From the NCBI GenBank assembly GCA_009602725.1, contig WELB01000321.1, forward strand, positions 1 to 26,707: a stretch of DNA of 26,707 bases, given 5' to 3'. Every line of letters begins with the position of its first letter. The first letter of the stretch is position 1. The notes below the pieces were generated by a model. It did no database searches, was not told the DNA's origin, and saw only the letters and a list, made by a program, of their open reading frames with translations. Position numbers and translations under genes: made by a program. Origin of the DNA: Spirogloea muscicola (Eukaryota > Streptophyta > Zygnematophyceae > Spirogloeales > Spirogloeaceae). This document shows, piece by piece, positions 18,299-26,707 of this stretch.

Positions 18299-20479
18299 GC
18301 GCGAGCTGGCGGGCGCGGACCTGCGCGGCGCGCGGCGCGAGTTCTGGTTCGCGCCGCCGGCGCGCGCGCGCGCGTGGCTGGTGGCGCAGCTGCGCGACGC
18401 CCGCNGCGCTTCGTGCTCTGCCTGCACTACAGCGAGCACGGCGCGCCGTTCCGGCGCACGCCCGGCGGCCGCGCCCTGGCCGCGCTCAGCCCGGCGCTGC
18501 TCTGCGTGCTCTACGGCATCCCGCCGGGCGTCTACCACGTCCACCACCTCCTCATGCACCACGCCGAGAACAACCGCCACCCCGCCGACGCCTCCTCCAC
18601 CGAGCCCTTCCAGCGCGACAACCCCGCCCACTTCCTCCTGTCCGCCCCCTCCGCCCTCCCACCCTCTGCCCTCGGCCCTCGGCATGGCCTTACCGACGAG
18701 AGCTGCACTGGTCCTGATGGCGAAAGGACCTGCGCCGCCTGCCGCGCCATGCAGGTACTGGCTGCGCTTCTGGCTGGCGGCCTTCGACCTCCCCTTCTAC
18801 TGCTTCCGCCAGCGCCGATACGCGCTGATGCTGCAGACCATCACCACGTTTGCTGCCTTCATGTGAGCACTCTCTTCCTCCTTAGACCTAGAACCCCTAA
18901 CCCCTACATTGCAAATCCTATAGCCTAAACCCAGATAAAGCCTGCTGCGTGCTGTGAATTATTCCACCTCCCAGTGACAAGCCGCAAGGGGTTTGGTTGC
19001 CTTGGTCTGGGTCCTGCAGCGACTTGTGGCAATCCGAGCAGGCTTGTGTATCTGAAAGCTTCAGTCTCACGGCAAGCCGGTGTCCTCTGTCTGGCAGAGG
19101 AGTGACCACAGCACTCTACCAGTGGAAGCCGGTGGCGACACTGTGGGTGAGCTCATGCAGTGCAGGCGCCAAGTCCTGCGCTTCTGCCTGGATAGCAGAC
19201 ATGCACAGGAACGTCATGCAGATGAAGGTCTTCAGTCCTCCTCCTTGGGAAGGTCTGCAGGACTGCTGCTCATGCTGGTCTGAAAGAGCAAGTTCGCTGA
19301 GCAGCCAGTCCGTCTGTGCTCTGGAATTCATTCAGAGGTCTCTGTGCAGGTGCTGATAGTACCTGTGTTCGTCACCTCTTTTGCCCTGATGTTTGGCAAC
19401 TGGAGCCAGCACATATTTGTGGACCCTGCTAGGCCACGCAATAATTATGCCCTCACGTATGCCCCAGTATCAGTGCCATCAATGGTTGTCTTGCCAGATA
19501 GCGTCCACATCATCTACCATGCTACATCAAGGTCTATTGCAGAGTGCCTATGTACGACTGCGTATATACTCCAGTCTCTGCAACAAAGTACAGCACATGG
19601 AGCCGCTTCCTCTGTCACATGCACGTTGGAGGGTCACCTCATTGGCTTGCACATTGCTCGTGTACTCAAACACTCTGCCAAGCTGTGCTCTACGTTCAGG
19701 TACAATCTGGTGCAATCTGCCGACAATCAAAAGACCTTCAATGACGGCTACCACATAGTGCACCATGTCAACTCAAAGCTCCACTGGTCCGATTTTATTG
19801 TTGGCACCTTTGCATGTGAAAATACTCCTTGCATCTAGCAGTGAGCTATATGATAGTAGAAGACAAGCTTGTTGCATCATGCTGGCTGGCCTGCTACGAA
19901 GGTCCTGGAGTCTAATCGGTCCTATCCCTGACCTCATGCACAACTGTCCTCTGTGTGCAGGACAGAGCTGCCAAAGCGTTTCATAGAGACTCTGGGCAAG
20001 CATGCTGAAGAGGATGCGCTGGTCTTCAAGGTCCGAATCTGGGACCGGTGTCCTGGAAGATGCACGCTGCCTGAGAGATCCAGTCATCATTGTCATAGCG
20101 GAACATATGTCGTAAATACCAGGTCCCTGACACAATCCTCTGAACTTGTTGGCAGGGCCTGGGCTTCTTTGACGTAGGTATCCTCGTCTTTGCCAGACGT
20201 CTGGACGTGCTTGCGAACAGGTATTGTTAATGACAATGCTAATGACAATGCTACTTGGCATGGCATATGTAAGTGGCATATGTAAGTAAACGCTAGCAGC
20301 AACTTTGTCAGGGCTTGCAGCCAACAGAGCTTTGGCTGTGTCCTGTGAGACTCATGCCATGATGGCGTACCCACAGGTATGTCAACCTTGGACAGAAGCA
20401 GCGCAGTCAGGAGGAGATTGTAACGTTACTGAGGGAGAGATTGAGACCCATCCGCTTCGCAACCCCCAAGGTGGCTTGA
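18264..20479 (+). CDS. Membrane fatty-acid-desaturase-like protein, 8 exons, about 321 aa
   Basis: This is a di-iron membrane desaturase/hydroxylase-type protein. Exons: 18264-18639, 18755-18862, 19098-19146, 19350-19456, 19700-19786, 19961-20030, 20156-20220, 20377-20479. Three histidine boxes are visible: HYSEH (about 55-59), HLLMHH (about 95-100, in PPGVYHVHHLLMHHAENN) and HIVHH (about 232-236). Hydrophobic stretches lie between boxes 2 and 3. Only about 54 residues precede box 1 and they contain no clear membrane span, which is short for the family. The protein starts with 11 alanines encoded by a GCC repeat. Frame breaks at the N (18405): adding one base there joins both halves and makes the total 966 bases, a multiple of three, so a missing base in the assembly is likely. 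The C-terminus ends ...RFATPKVA; a further exon after a GTGGCT donor at 20471 cannot be excluded. Substrate and regiospecificity cannot be told. Confidence 0.8.
18267..18296 (+). repeat. GCC trinucleotide repeat in the desaturase start
   Basis: Ten GCC units follow the start codon directly and encode polyalanine (an eleventh Ala is GCG). Such a run is length-unstable and may also have contributed to the poor sequence quality nearby (N at 18405). Confidence 0.85.
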
Positions 20480-20860
20480 GTATCTAGCGCCTCTGCTGGC
20501 TACTGCAGCAGACTCTCATACTGGCAGGTGGAGGGAGCATCTCTGAGGATCAGGTCCTGGACACGCTGGCATTGCCTGAGGAAGGGAGTTGGTGCTTGCC
20601 ACGCACAAGTTCGTGCGTGGGTGCCACAATGCCAACTTCGTAGCCATGTGTGGAGACCTCAGCTCGTGCGGTCGCGCCCAGGCAGCAGCCTTTGGCTTTG
20701 CATGAGCCGTCGGTGTTGCTTGCCCTCCCCTGTTGCTAGCCTGGGAACACGGGTGAGAGGGCGGTGGGCCTGAGCTGCCCAGCCTGCGGTCCGATTAGTT
20801 CAGATGCATTGCTGCCCCCCCCCCCCCCGCCTTGCACTGGGCTACCTCCTGGACCTTATC
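20480..20860. other. 3' flank of the desaturase gene
   Basis: No further exon can be supported here, and no TGTAA signal is seen after the stop. Two small structures stand out: a perfect 8-bp stem CCACGCAC (20599-20606) with GTGCGTGG (20613-20620) and a 6-base loop, and a run of 14 C at 20815-20828. Confidence 0.4.
20599..20620 (+). other. Perfect hairpin in the desaturase 3' flank
   Basis: CCACGCAC / AAGTTC / GTGCGTGG is an 8-bp GC-rich stem with a 6-base loop, about 120 bases after the stop codon. If transcribed it would form a stable RNA hairpin; the function is unknown. Confidence 0.4.
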
Positions 20861-20874
20861 CATCCTGGCCTTAT

Positions 20875-21225
20875 CATTCTTTTGGGGCTAGCTGTCTCAC
20901 AGCCTCGCGCCCCCCTGGGAGATAACTTTCTCAATCCTTTTGGGGCTGGCCTTGGACAGCCACCGCCACTCTTCAACACAGCTTGCCCCTCGTCAACTCT
21001 CAGACGACTGTCTGTCCCTGTGTCTTTCAGCGCTTCCCCTGGCCCCTTCGAGCTCTGTGTATGTCTTCCTCTGGGCTGGCCTCTGCCAGCCACCGCCCTC
21101 TTCGCCGCGCTTTGTCCGCGCGGATTTGGCTGCGCTTTCCCTCTTCGCCTCGCTTTGTGAAGGAGCTGTTGTTGCTTGTCCACCTGTATCTCCCGGGCTG
21201 GGCCTCTCAGCCACCGGCCTGCGTG
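20875..21225 (+). repeat. Diverged stem-loop repeats upstream of the SDH-like gene
   Basis: At least four degenerate copies of the stem-loop motif lie here: TTTTGGGGCTAGCTG with a CAGCC arm (about 20879-20905), TTTTGGGGCTGGCC with GGACAGCCACCGCC (about 20938-20965), CTCTGGGCTGGCCTCTGCC with AGCCACCGCCCTC (about 21070-21103), and CCCGGGCTGGGCC with TCTCAGCCACCGG (about 21196-21221). The phrase CCCCTGGCCCCTTCGAG (about 21036-21052) also occurs near the LINE ends (about 4117 and 704). These look like an old, decayed cluster of the same family as copies a-f. Confidence 0.5.
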
Positions 21226-21573
21226 CGCGGAAGAGCAACTTCCACGGATTGGTCACTGCCCAGACACTGTGCATGCCTTTGTACTTGGCCAACCAGGCCC
21301 TTCATCTCTTGATACACGTTTTCCTTGCAGACGCCGATGCCGGCACTGGGGTGCTGCTTTGGTGGCCACTTGGCACGCCCGCGCCTGCGCCGGCTGGCCC
21401 CTCCGCCAGCCCCTGCCCTTCTCTCCCAGTTCTCAGCTGTCGCCCGCCCTCAAGAGCCCTTGCGCCGCCTCCCCGCCGGCCTACTCTCCCAGCCACCGCC
21501 CTCTCCTGCAAGCGTCTCTCTTCTACTCACTCACTCCACACACACCACTTCCTGCCCCGGCCCAGCGAGCGCC
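21226..21573. other. GC-rich upstream region of the SDH-like gene
   Basis: No gene is seen. This stretch between the decayed repeats and the SDH start codon becomes pyrimidine- and GC-rich towards the ATG and probably holds the promoter and 5' UTR. Further weak echoes of the GGCTGGCCCC / CAGCC motif occur at about 21380-21410. Confidence 0.4.
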
Positions 21574-23187
21574 ATGGCGGGCCCCCCAAATGGCGGCGAC
21601 AACCTCGCCGCCTGGCTGCACGGCGTCGACGACCTGCGCCTCGAGCCCTTCCCGTTGCCTGTGCAGCTGGGTGCCCAGCCCAGACCTTCCGCGCCACCCC
21701 TCCCGCCGCCCGCCTTGCCTCTGCCAGGACTCCTCACCGCCGCTGCCGCGGCCGCCGCTGCGCCGCCGCCTGCATGTCGCAGGGCCTCATGACGTGCGGG
21801 TGCGCATTGGAGCCGTGGGCATCTGCGGCAGCGACGTGCATTACCTCAAGGCACGCCCGGCCATCGCGCACCCAGCTCCTCGAGCCCTCCCCGGCCCTCC
21901 GAGCTGCTCCTGCTGATGCACGCCTGCCGGCCTCCAACTTGGTGCCATCGCCGGCGCGCTGACTCCACCAGCTGCGTCTGATGCCTACTGCTTCGGACCT
22001 TGCAGAAGATGTCCCTCGCCGGGTTCGAGGTGAAGGAGCCAATGGTGATCGGGCACGAGTGTGCGGGCGTTGTGGCGGAGGTGGGCCCCGAGGTGACCCG
22101 CGTGCGCGTCGGCGACGAGCTGGCGCTGGAGCCGGGCGTGGCCTGCAACACGTGCCTGCTGTGCAAGGCCGGGCGCTACAACCTGTGCCGAAAGATGCGC
22201 TTCTTTGCCACGCCGCCTGTGAACGGCTCCCTGGCCCAGTACGTCGTGCATCCCGAGGACCTCTGCTTCCGCCTGCCAGACGGCGTGACGCTGGAGGAGG
22301 GCGCCATGTGCGAGCCCCTCAGCGTGGCCGTCCACGCCTGCCGCCGAGCAGGGCTGTCACCTGGTGCCCATGTGGCCATCATGGGCGGCGGCCCCATTGG
22401 ACTGCTCACCTTCTTGGTGGCCCGCGCCTTTGGGGCTGCCAAAGTGGCTGTGCTGGATGTGCATCCTGATCGCCTTCAATTTGCCGAGTCGCTCGGTGCT
22501 GACGTCGTCATACCCGTGGATACCAAAGTATGTCCTGTCTGGCACCTCAGTCATCCTGATGCCCTTGTGTCTTTGTGACCCTGTGCCAGCATCTAATAGT
22601 CAGCTACTCTAAGCACCAACAAGTGATGTGTGAGACAGTTTGCTTGACCAAGTTGAGGCTTGTTGTTATCCCTGGTCATGGACATGCCAGAATGAGGGCA
22701 GGGACTTGAAGCAACTTCTGGAGGCCCTTGAAGGTCAGGTGGATGTCACGTTTGACTGCGTGGGTATGACTCAGAGTATGTGCACAGCTCTCCAGGCTAC
22801 CTCACCGGGTGGCAAGGTCTGCCTCGTGGGCATGGGTGAGATGACAACCTTTCGCCAGCCCAGCTACCATCCCATCCTCATGAATATCGAGCGGTATTCA
22901 TCCTTAGAGTTGACAGGCTGACGCGGAGGGCTTGTGGCTTGCCTGCAGGACATGATGAGATGTGTCTGCCAATAACAGCAGCTGCAGCCAAGGAGGTGGA
23001 TGTGATTGGAGTCTTCCGCTATTGCAACACCTACCCCCTCTGCCTCTCGCTCTTAGAAGCGAATAAAGTAGATGTGAAGCCACTCATAACCCACCGTTTC
23101 AAATTCACACAAGAGGATGTCCTGGAAGGTTTCAAAACTAGTGCTCAGGGTGGCAACGCAATCAAGGTCATGTTCAAGTTAGACTGA
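21574..23187 (+). CDS. Sorbitol dehydrogenase-like zinc enzyme, 5 exons, 356 aa
   Basis: This is a cytosolic-type medium-chain dehydrogenase/reductase of the polyol (sorbitol/xylitol) dehydrogenase group, oxidising polyols to ketoses with NAD. Exons: 21574-21670, 21783-21850, 22006-22527, 22691-22835, 22949-23187; all phases agree. Catalytic zinc ligands are visible as C47 (GICGSDVHY), H72/E73 (GHE) and E158 (CEPLSV). The structural zinc lobe is complete (C102, C105, C108, C116). The Rossmann motif GGGPIG is at 182-187, and D206 after the second strand (VLDVHPDR) points to NAD rather than NADP. Length and C-terminus (...KVMFKLD) are normal. Start: ATG in context GCCATGG, directly before a typical N-terminus. 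Intron 2 (21851-22005) must begin with GC to keep HYLK joined to KMSLAGF. Exact sugar preference cannot be read from sequence. Confidence 0.92.
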
Positions 23188-23277
23188 AGTTGGTGGCCGG
23201 TGACTTGAGCAAGCTCTCTAGCAGGGCACTGTACCATGAACCTTACCAGTAGCCGCTGATGCACACGAGTGTATGCC

Positions 23278-23282
23278 TGTAA
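23278..23282 (+). terminator. Candidate TGTAA poly(A) signal of the SDH-like gene
   Basis: TGTAA lies 91 bases after the SDH stop codon, a typical green-algal distance, with no earlier copy in the 3' flank. Confidence 0.5.
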
Positions 23283-23619
23283 ACAAGACTTAATTTCATA
23301 GGATCAAGCACGCGCAGATGAGGTTCCTATGGTACAACCATTGACCATGTGCGCACCCACATGCTCGTTGGATGGCCCACGAATCTTTCCCCAAACATCC
23401 CTTGGGCACAGCAATGGAGGTCATTTCCCATAAAGACCTGCTCCCGCTGTATTCATAAACAGGAATGACAAATCAGCCCAGTAGATCCACATTTGCAGTC
23501 TAGGGACACACTACACTTGACAACTGTGTCGTAGCTTGCAGACACAACTTGCAGTCTGCTCTGCCTAAGAAGTCTGCTTTTCTGTTGACAAAGACGCAGT
23601 GCAGCTAGCTCCGGGCAAC

Positions 23620-23624
23620 TTACA
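23620..23624 (-). terminator. Candidate TGTAA poly(A) signal of the PRP38 gene
   Basis: TTACA on the plus strand is TGTAA on the minus strand, about 270 bases past the PRP38 stop at 23896-23898, with no nearer copy seen. Confidence 0.4.
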
Positions 23625-23895
23625 CAGCCTGCAATACGGTCTCTTCTGAACAACCGCAGGCCATTGCGACCTTCACAAGCAAGTCTTGCTCTAAGACATA
23701 GGCCAGAACAGGCTGAGCAAGCAGTCAACTGGCTTGCCTCATCCAACACTTGCGAAGCTGGGCTGGCACTGCGCCGGGTGCGGGAAATAGGTCCTTCGGA
23801 CAACTCTGCGAGAAAATAAGAAGCTGCAAGGATGCCGACGTGCCTTTACTATGAACAGGCACGCCAGAACCTGGTGAAAACACAGCGAATGACTT

Positions 23896-25850
23896 CTATC
23901 GCCAGGTTGACGCTCCCAAGCGTATGACGTCCTCTGCGCTGGAGGTGCGTGCACGCTCTGCAGACAGCTGGTCCCTGGTGCTTGTGCTGGCATCCCCGTA
24001 AAGATCCTTGAGCTTCTGCAAGTTGCTGTTTGCACTCTTCGCCTCGCGATCACGTGACCTGGACCTGGACCTGGACCGCTCTCTCTCCTTGTCTCCATAC
24101 TGGTCCTTGTCCCGGTAGTCGGTACGGTCCCCATTCCGATCACGATCCCTGCCGCGTTCGCTCGTGTAGTCTCGCGACCTATCGCCTTCGCGGTCATCTC
24201 TTCGAGAGTCTCTGTCCTTGTAGGAGCGAGTGTCTCGGTCTCTCTCTCGCTCCGGCTCCCGGCGGCCTCGGTCATTCTCATAGCCTGAGCCCCTGCGAGA
24301 TCTGTCCTGGTAAGGAGACTGCGAGCGAGAGTCGAGCTTGCGATCGCCTGCCCTCCTGTCATCCTCCCGCCCTCTGATGTCACCTGACCTCCTGCTGTAG
24401 TCCAGCCTCTCCCTCCCGCCTGCACAGTCTCTGTCCCTCTCTCGGCCCCTGTCGCCGTCCTTCTCCCGCTCCCCATTGCGTGCATCAGACGTACGCCCTG
24501 GCGCGTTGCCTCGCCTGACTGGCGAGGAATCGCGTGTGGAGGCTCGGTGTGGTGCACGTTGCCCAAAAGAGACAGAAAGGGCGGCCTTCACAGAGGGGGG
24601 CCTGCGAGCGCCATCCTCTGCTCCAGCTCGATTTGCAGAGCCGGCCAAGCCTGAGGGCTGCGTGGGCAGGCCCTGCGCCTCTAAGCTTGCAGTAACCTGG
24701 CGCAAGACTGGCACCGGGATTCGCGGGAAGAGTGTATCAAAGTAGTACTGCAGGCACAAAGCCGAGCAACAATTTTAATGTCAGGCTTGAGTCGTCCGAG
24801 CAAGCTGACAAGGGCCACCACCTCCTTCAAGTCTCCGACATCCTGGGCAACGACCTGCAGAGCTGGAACAATGGATCTGAGTTTGGTGTGCGTCTTAGCT
24901 CTAGACTCTGTGAGGACATGGCCTTGTAGTGATGCGCAACTGCCTTAGGAGCTGAAGAAGCAGAGGAACATGCATACCTGACCTAAGAACAGGTCCCGGA
25001 CGTAGGCCCCCATGGTGGTCATTTTGCCGTTGGTGCCAGGTGCAAACTCCTGGCGCGTGGCAGCGACTTGCGTGTAAGCTGCGTACCAAGGGCGAGGCTG
25101 TATGCTGCTCTTGGTGCTGCTCTCAGTGTCAAACCATGTATTGAGAGGAGAGTAGGTGGAAGGTAGCAGCAGCAAGGAGCGGCGCTTGAGAGCTCACCTC
25201 CTCATCAACCAAGTAGGGCTCATACCAGTCCCACAGAGTCTTGGGGTCTGCCAAATACCGGAGATAGAGGAACCCAACCTGCGTTGCATCAAAACAGTCC
25301 TCGAGCGAGGAGCACGAGTGTCAAGCCTGAGCGGGCAGCAGCGGAGCCGGAGCTTGGCCGCCAAGGCAGCAACACCCGGCGCCCGCTCGGCCGTCGACCG
25401 CGGCAATCGAAGCTAGGTCGCAGGCACCGACGGAGGAGAGGGGCTCTGACCGCACGGATGTAGGGCGAGTCGCCGTGGTCCAGCAGCGTGCGCATCTCCT
25501 TGGCGTCGGGGTGCAGCGTGAAGAGCTTGTAGAGCAGGCAGAAGGCGGTGGAGGGCCCGCGGCAGTTGCCAGTCATCCACGGCTCCACGTTGTCCACCTG
25601 CAGGTAGATCTCGTCGATTACGTCCGCCACCGCCTTCTTGGCGAACAGCTCCCGGAAGTAATCCTGCGCACCGCGGCTGCGCCGCCGCGGGTGAGCAAGC
25701 CTGGCGCGGCGGCGGCAACATCGGCGTGGACCGGCTCGTTCAGCGCGGCGAAGGGGGCCGACGCACGGAGGACTTGATGTTGACGGCGAGGACGCGCTCC
25801 AGCAGCGCGTCCAGCGGCTTGTCCGTTGTCACCAGCACGCCGGGCGCCAT
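23896..25850 (-). CDS. PRP38-domain pre-mRNA splicing factor (PRP38B-like), 5 exons, 433 aa
   Basis: This is a nuclear splicing factor; PRP38 proteins belong to the tri-snRNP/B complex and are needed for spliceosome activation. Exons on the minus strand: 25850-25767, 25663-25451, 25278-25198, 25049-24978, 24747-23896. Every exon except the last is a whole number of codons, so all introns are phase 0. The PRP38 domain (about 8-165) shows DVIDEIYLQVDNVEPW, STAFCLLYKLFTL, DSPYIRA, VGFLYLRYL, LWDWYEPYL, NGKMTTMGAYVRDL and YYFDTLFPRIPVPV. These are diagnostic, and the order fits PRP38B rather than PRP38A. Residues about 200-400 form a long Arg-rich tail of RD, RE and RS repeats, as in SR-type factors. 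The start codon is chosen for its GCCATGG context and because the domain follows at once. The gene is convergent with the SDH-like gene. Confidence 0.92.
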
Positions 25851-25995
25851 GGCGGCCGCCGGCGCCGCGGCGCGCGGGGGGCGAGGGCGCCTCCAGACCG
25901 AGCGCCCGGGGAGGGGCAAGGGGCGCGGCGCGCACTCAGCCGGACCGGGACCCCGACTATTTCCAACTTGCACGACGCGGAAGCGGAGGCCCGCC

Positions 25996-26165
25996 CCTTC
26001 ACTCTTCGGGCAAGAAGGCCCAAACGAGAAGAGCGCTTCCAGATTGACTGGTGGCTCCGTGCGAGGCCAGCCCGAAAAGGTATGGACAGAGACAAGTGCG
26101 CGCCCATAGAGAAGCAAAGCCAGCCCAAAAAAGAATGGACAATGTCCAAAGCCAAAGAAAGAGGA
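25996..26165 (-). repeat. SINE-like stem-loop repeat, copy f, upstream of PRP38
   Basis: On the minus strand this copy reads GGCTCCTCTTTCTTTGGC, the palindrome GGACATTGTCC, a T-rich stretch, GGGCTGGC, then directly TTCTCTATGGGCGCGCAC. Nine bases, including most of the second hairpin arm, are missing, so the stem-loop is broken. Next to it (about 26035-26062) is the inverted repeat-start block AGATTGACTGGTGGCTCC. The repeat ends about 150 bases upstream of the PRP38 start codon. Confidence 0.55.
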
Positions 26166-26167
26166 GC

Positions 26168-26361
26168 CACTGATGTGGTCGACCGCTCCAACCCGGGGCT
26201 TTCTGCCTCGCGGGCTGGCCACGCTGCGGCAAAGGCCGCTCGCAGCAAGGCGGCCAAACACGCCGACCACCCGGCTGCCGACGAGTTCGTCCCCCTGGCT
26301 CTGGACGTGCATGGGGCTCTCGGATCCCACTGGCTCGACCTGTTGGCCAGGCTTGCACGGC
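26168..26361 (+). mobile_element. Diverged LINE endonuclease fragment
   Basis: The plus strand encodes a frame reading DVVDRSNPGLSASRAGHA, then KAARSKAAKHADHPAADEF and VPLALDVHGALGSHWLDLLA. This aligns with the endonuclease region of the LINE polyprotein (DVVTTDSYDRSHP ... ADHPREDEFFPLAID ... THGALGARWLELLNQL) but differs at many residues, so it comes from another subfamily. It is bounded by copy f on the left and by the 3' tail of the minus-strand LINE on the right. Confidence 0.7.
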
Positions 26362-26370
26362 GAGAGAGAA

Positions 26371-26707
26371 AGGGCTCGCCCATTGAGGATAGGGGCTGGA
26401 CAAGCCAGCCCAAAAAAGAATGAACAAAGAACGAGAAGGGGGCCAGAGGAAGCCAGAGGAAGCGCTAAGAAACCAAAGCAGACAAAGAAAGAAAGCAGCT
26501 ACAAATCACTCAGTAACCCCTGCTAAGCAGCCGCAAATCAGAGAGGCTAGGGTCCTGGAAGTGGGTCCCCTGGACAGAGCCAGAGGCAGCAGCGAGGGCT
26601 CTCCCGGCACGAAGGTGCAGCGCACGGGCCATGGACCTCTGCAGCGAGACGGCCAAGCGCATGCGATACACTTGCGCCAGCGACCCGGCTGCAGGAAAGT
26701 CTACCGG
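26371..26707 (-). mobile_element. LINE copy 2, 3' end, continuing beyond the window
   Basis: The minus strand carries the LINE 3' UTR (26371-26509), with T-rich stretch, imperfect stem-loop (26393-26411) and CAATGGGCGAGCCC, all as in copy 1. Upstream of it is the C-terminal coding part (26707-26510, stop TGA at 26512-26510). The roughly 65 C-terminal residues match copy 1 (RMRLAVSLQRSMARALHLRA, SLSDLRLLSRGY) with a few substitutions and no frame break. The rest lies outside the window. Confidence 0.85.
26510..26707 (-). CDS. LINE copy 2 polyprotein, C-terminal 65 residues
   Basis: This open minus-strand frame is cut by the window end and terminates in ...LRLLSRGY-stop, exactly as copy 1 does. 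DNA differences from copy 1 are more often silent than replacement, as expected for a family replicating through functional protein. No catalytic motif lies in this part. Confidence 0.7.
   Translation of the reverse strand, partial: PVDFPAAGSLAQVYRMRLAVSLQRSMARALHLRAGRALAAASGSVQGTHFQDPSLSDLRLLSRGY

Larger units (their letters stand above)
23188..23895. other. Convergent intergenic region, SDH-like and PRP38 genes
   Basis: These 708 bases lie between two tail-to-tail genes. No gene or repeat is seen. It holds one candidate poly(A) signal for each strand at 23278-23282 and 23620-23624. Confidence 0.6.

Noticed and set aside
17881-18717. Plus-strand ORF of 278 codons leading into the desaturase region
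   Set aside because: It runs through the promoter region and then the wrong frame of the desaturase first exon.
20815-20828. Run of 14 C
   Set aside because: A simple homopolymer, prone to sequencing error; no function can be argued from it.
20940-21962. Plus-strand ORF of 340 codons upstream of and into the SDH-like gene
   Set aside because: It runs through decayed repeats, the upstream region and an SDH intron, in a frame other than the enzyme's; Pro/Ser/Ala-rich low complexity only.
23739-24566. Alternative minus-strand frame inside the PRP38 RS/RD tail
   Set aside because: Repetitive Arg codons leave a second frame open. The frame continuing the PRP38 domain gives the expected RD/RS tail.
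25740-26413. Minus-strand ORFs upstream of PRP38 (possible N-terminal extensions)
   Set aside because: They run through repeat copy f and the diverged LINE fragment. The PRP38 domain begins right at the ATG at 25850.
1-26707. CRISPR arrays, tRNA or rRNA genes, bacterial operons, LTRs
   Set aside because: None seen: repeats are irregular and interspersed, no tRNA cloverleaf or rRNA core was recognised, and the genes have spliceosomal introns.

Overview
The window reads as nuclear DNA of a green alga. The evidence is many short GT-AG introns (plus a few GC-AG), very GC-rich first exons that fade into AT-richer later exons, candidate TGTAA poly(A) signals of the chlorophyte type, and plant/algal protein families (plastid BASS4-type carrier, plant-like ABCA transporter, PRP38B-like splicing factor). 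I cannot fix the genus. Both ends are repeat-rich and one N (18405) is present, so this looks like a draft contig that stops in repeats.

Layout. 1-5150: a retroelement nest, with a long intact RT ORF (666-4064) of an R2-like, restriction-like-endonuclease (RLE) LINE, its 3' tail, an antisense piece of a second copy, and several copies of a short SINE-like unit carrying the same stem-loop tail. 5313-16397 (+): a complete ABCA-subfamily ABC transporter, solved here as 39 exons with every phase agreeing, 1887 residues. 16747-17661 (-): the 3' half of a BASS4-like sodium/metabolite carrier, tail-to-tail with ABCA; no 5' half can be found. 18264-20479 (+): a membrane fatty-acid-desaturase-like protein in 8 exons, with one base missing at the N. 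20480-21573: 3' flank plus diverged copies of the stem-loop repeat. 21574-23187 (+): a sorbitol-dehydrogenase-like zinc MDR enzyme in 5 exons, 356 residues. 23896-25850 (-): a PRP38-domain splicing factor with an RS/RD tail in 5 exons, 433 residues. 25996-26707: the stem-loop repeat again, a diverged LINE endonuclease fragment, and the 3' end of another LINE copy in minus orientation.

The host genes do not form a pathway; they are ordinary neighbours (lipid/solute transport, lipid modification, polyol metabolism, splicing). The most interesting material is the retroelement system. The LINE and the short units end in the same stem-loop tail, which suggests a LINE/SINE partnership. The insertions fall inside other LINE copies, and related repeats lie within a few hundred bases upstream of three of the host genes. 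The second point of interest is the half-gene of BASS4 hidden antisense between ABCA and the desaturase.
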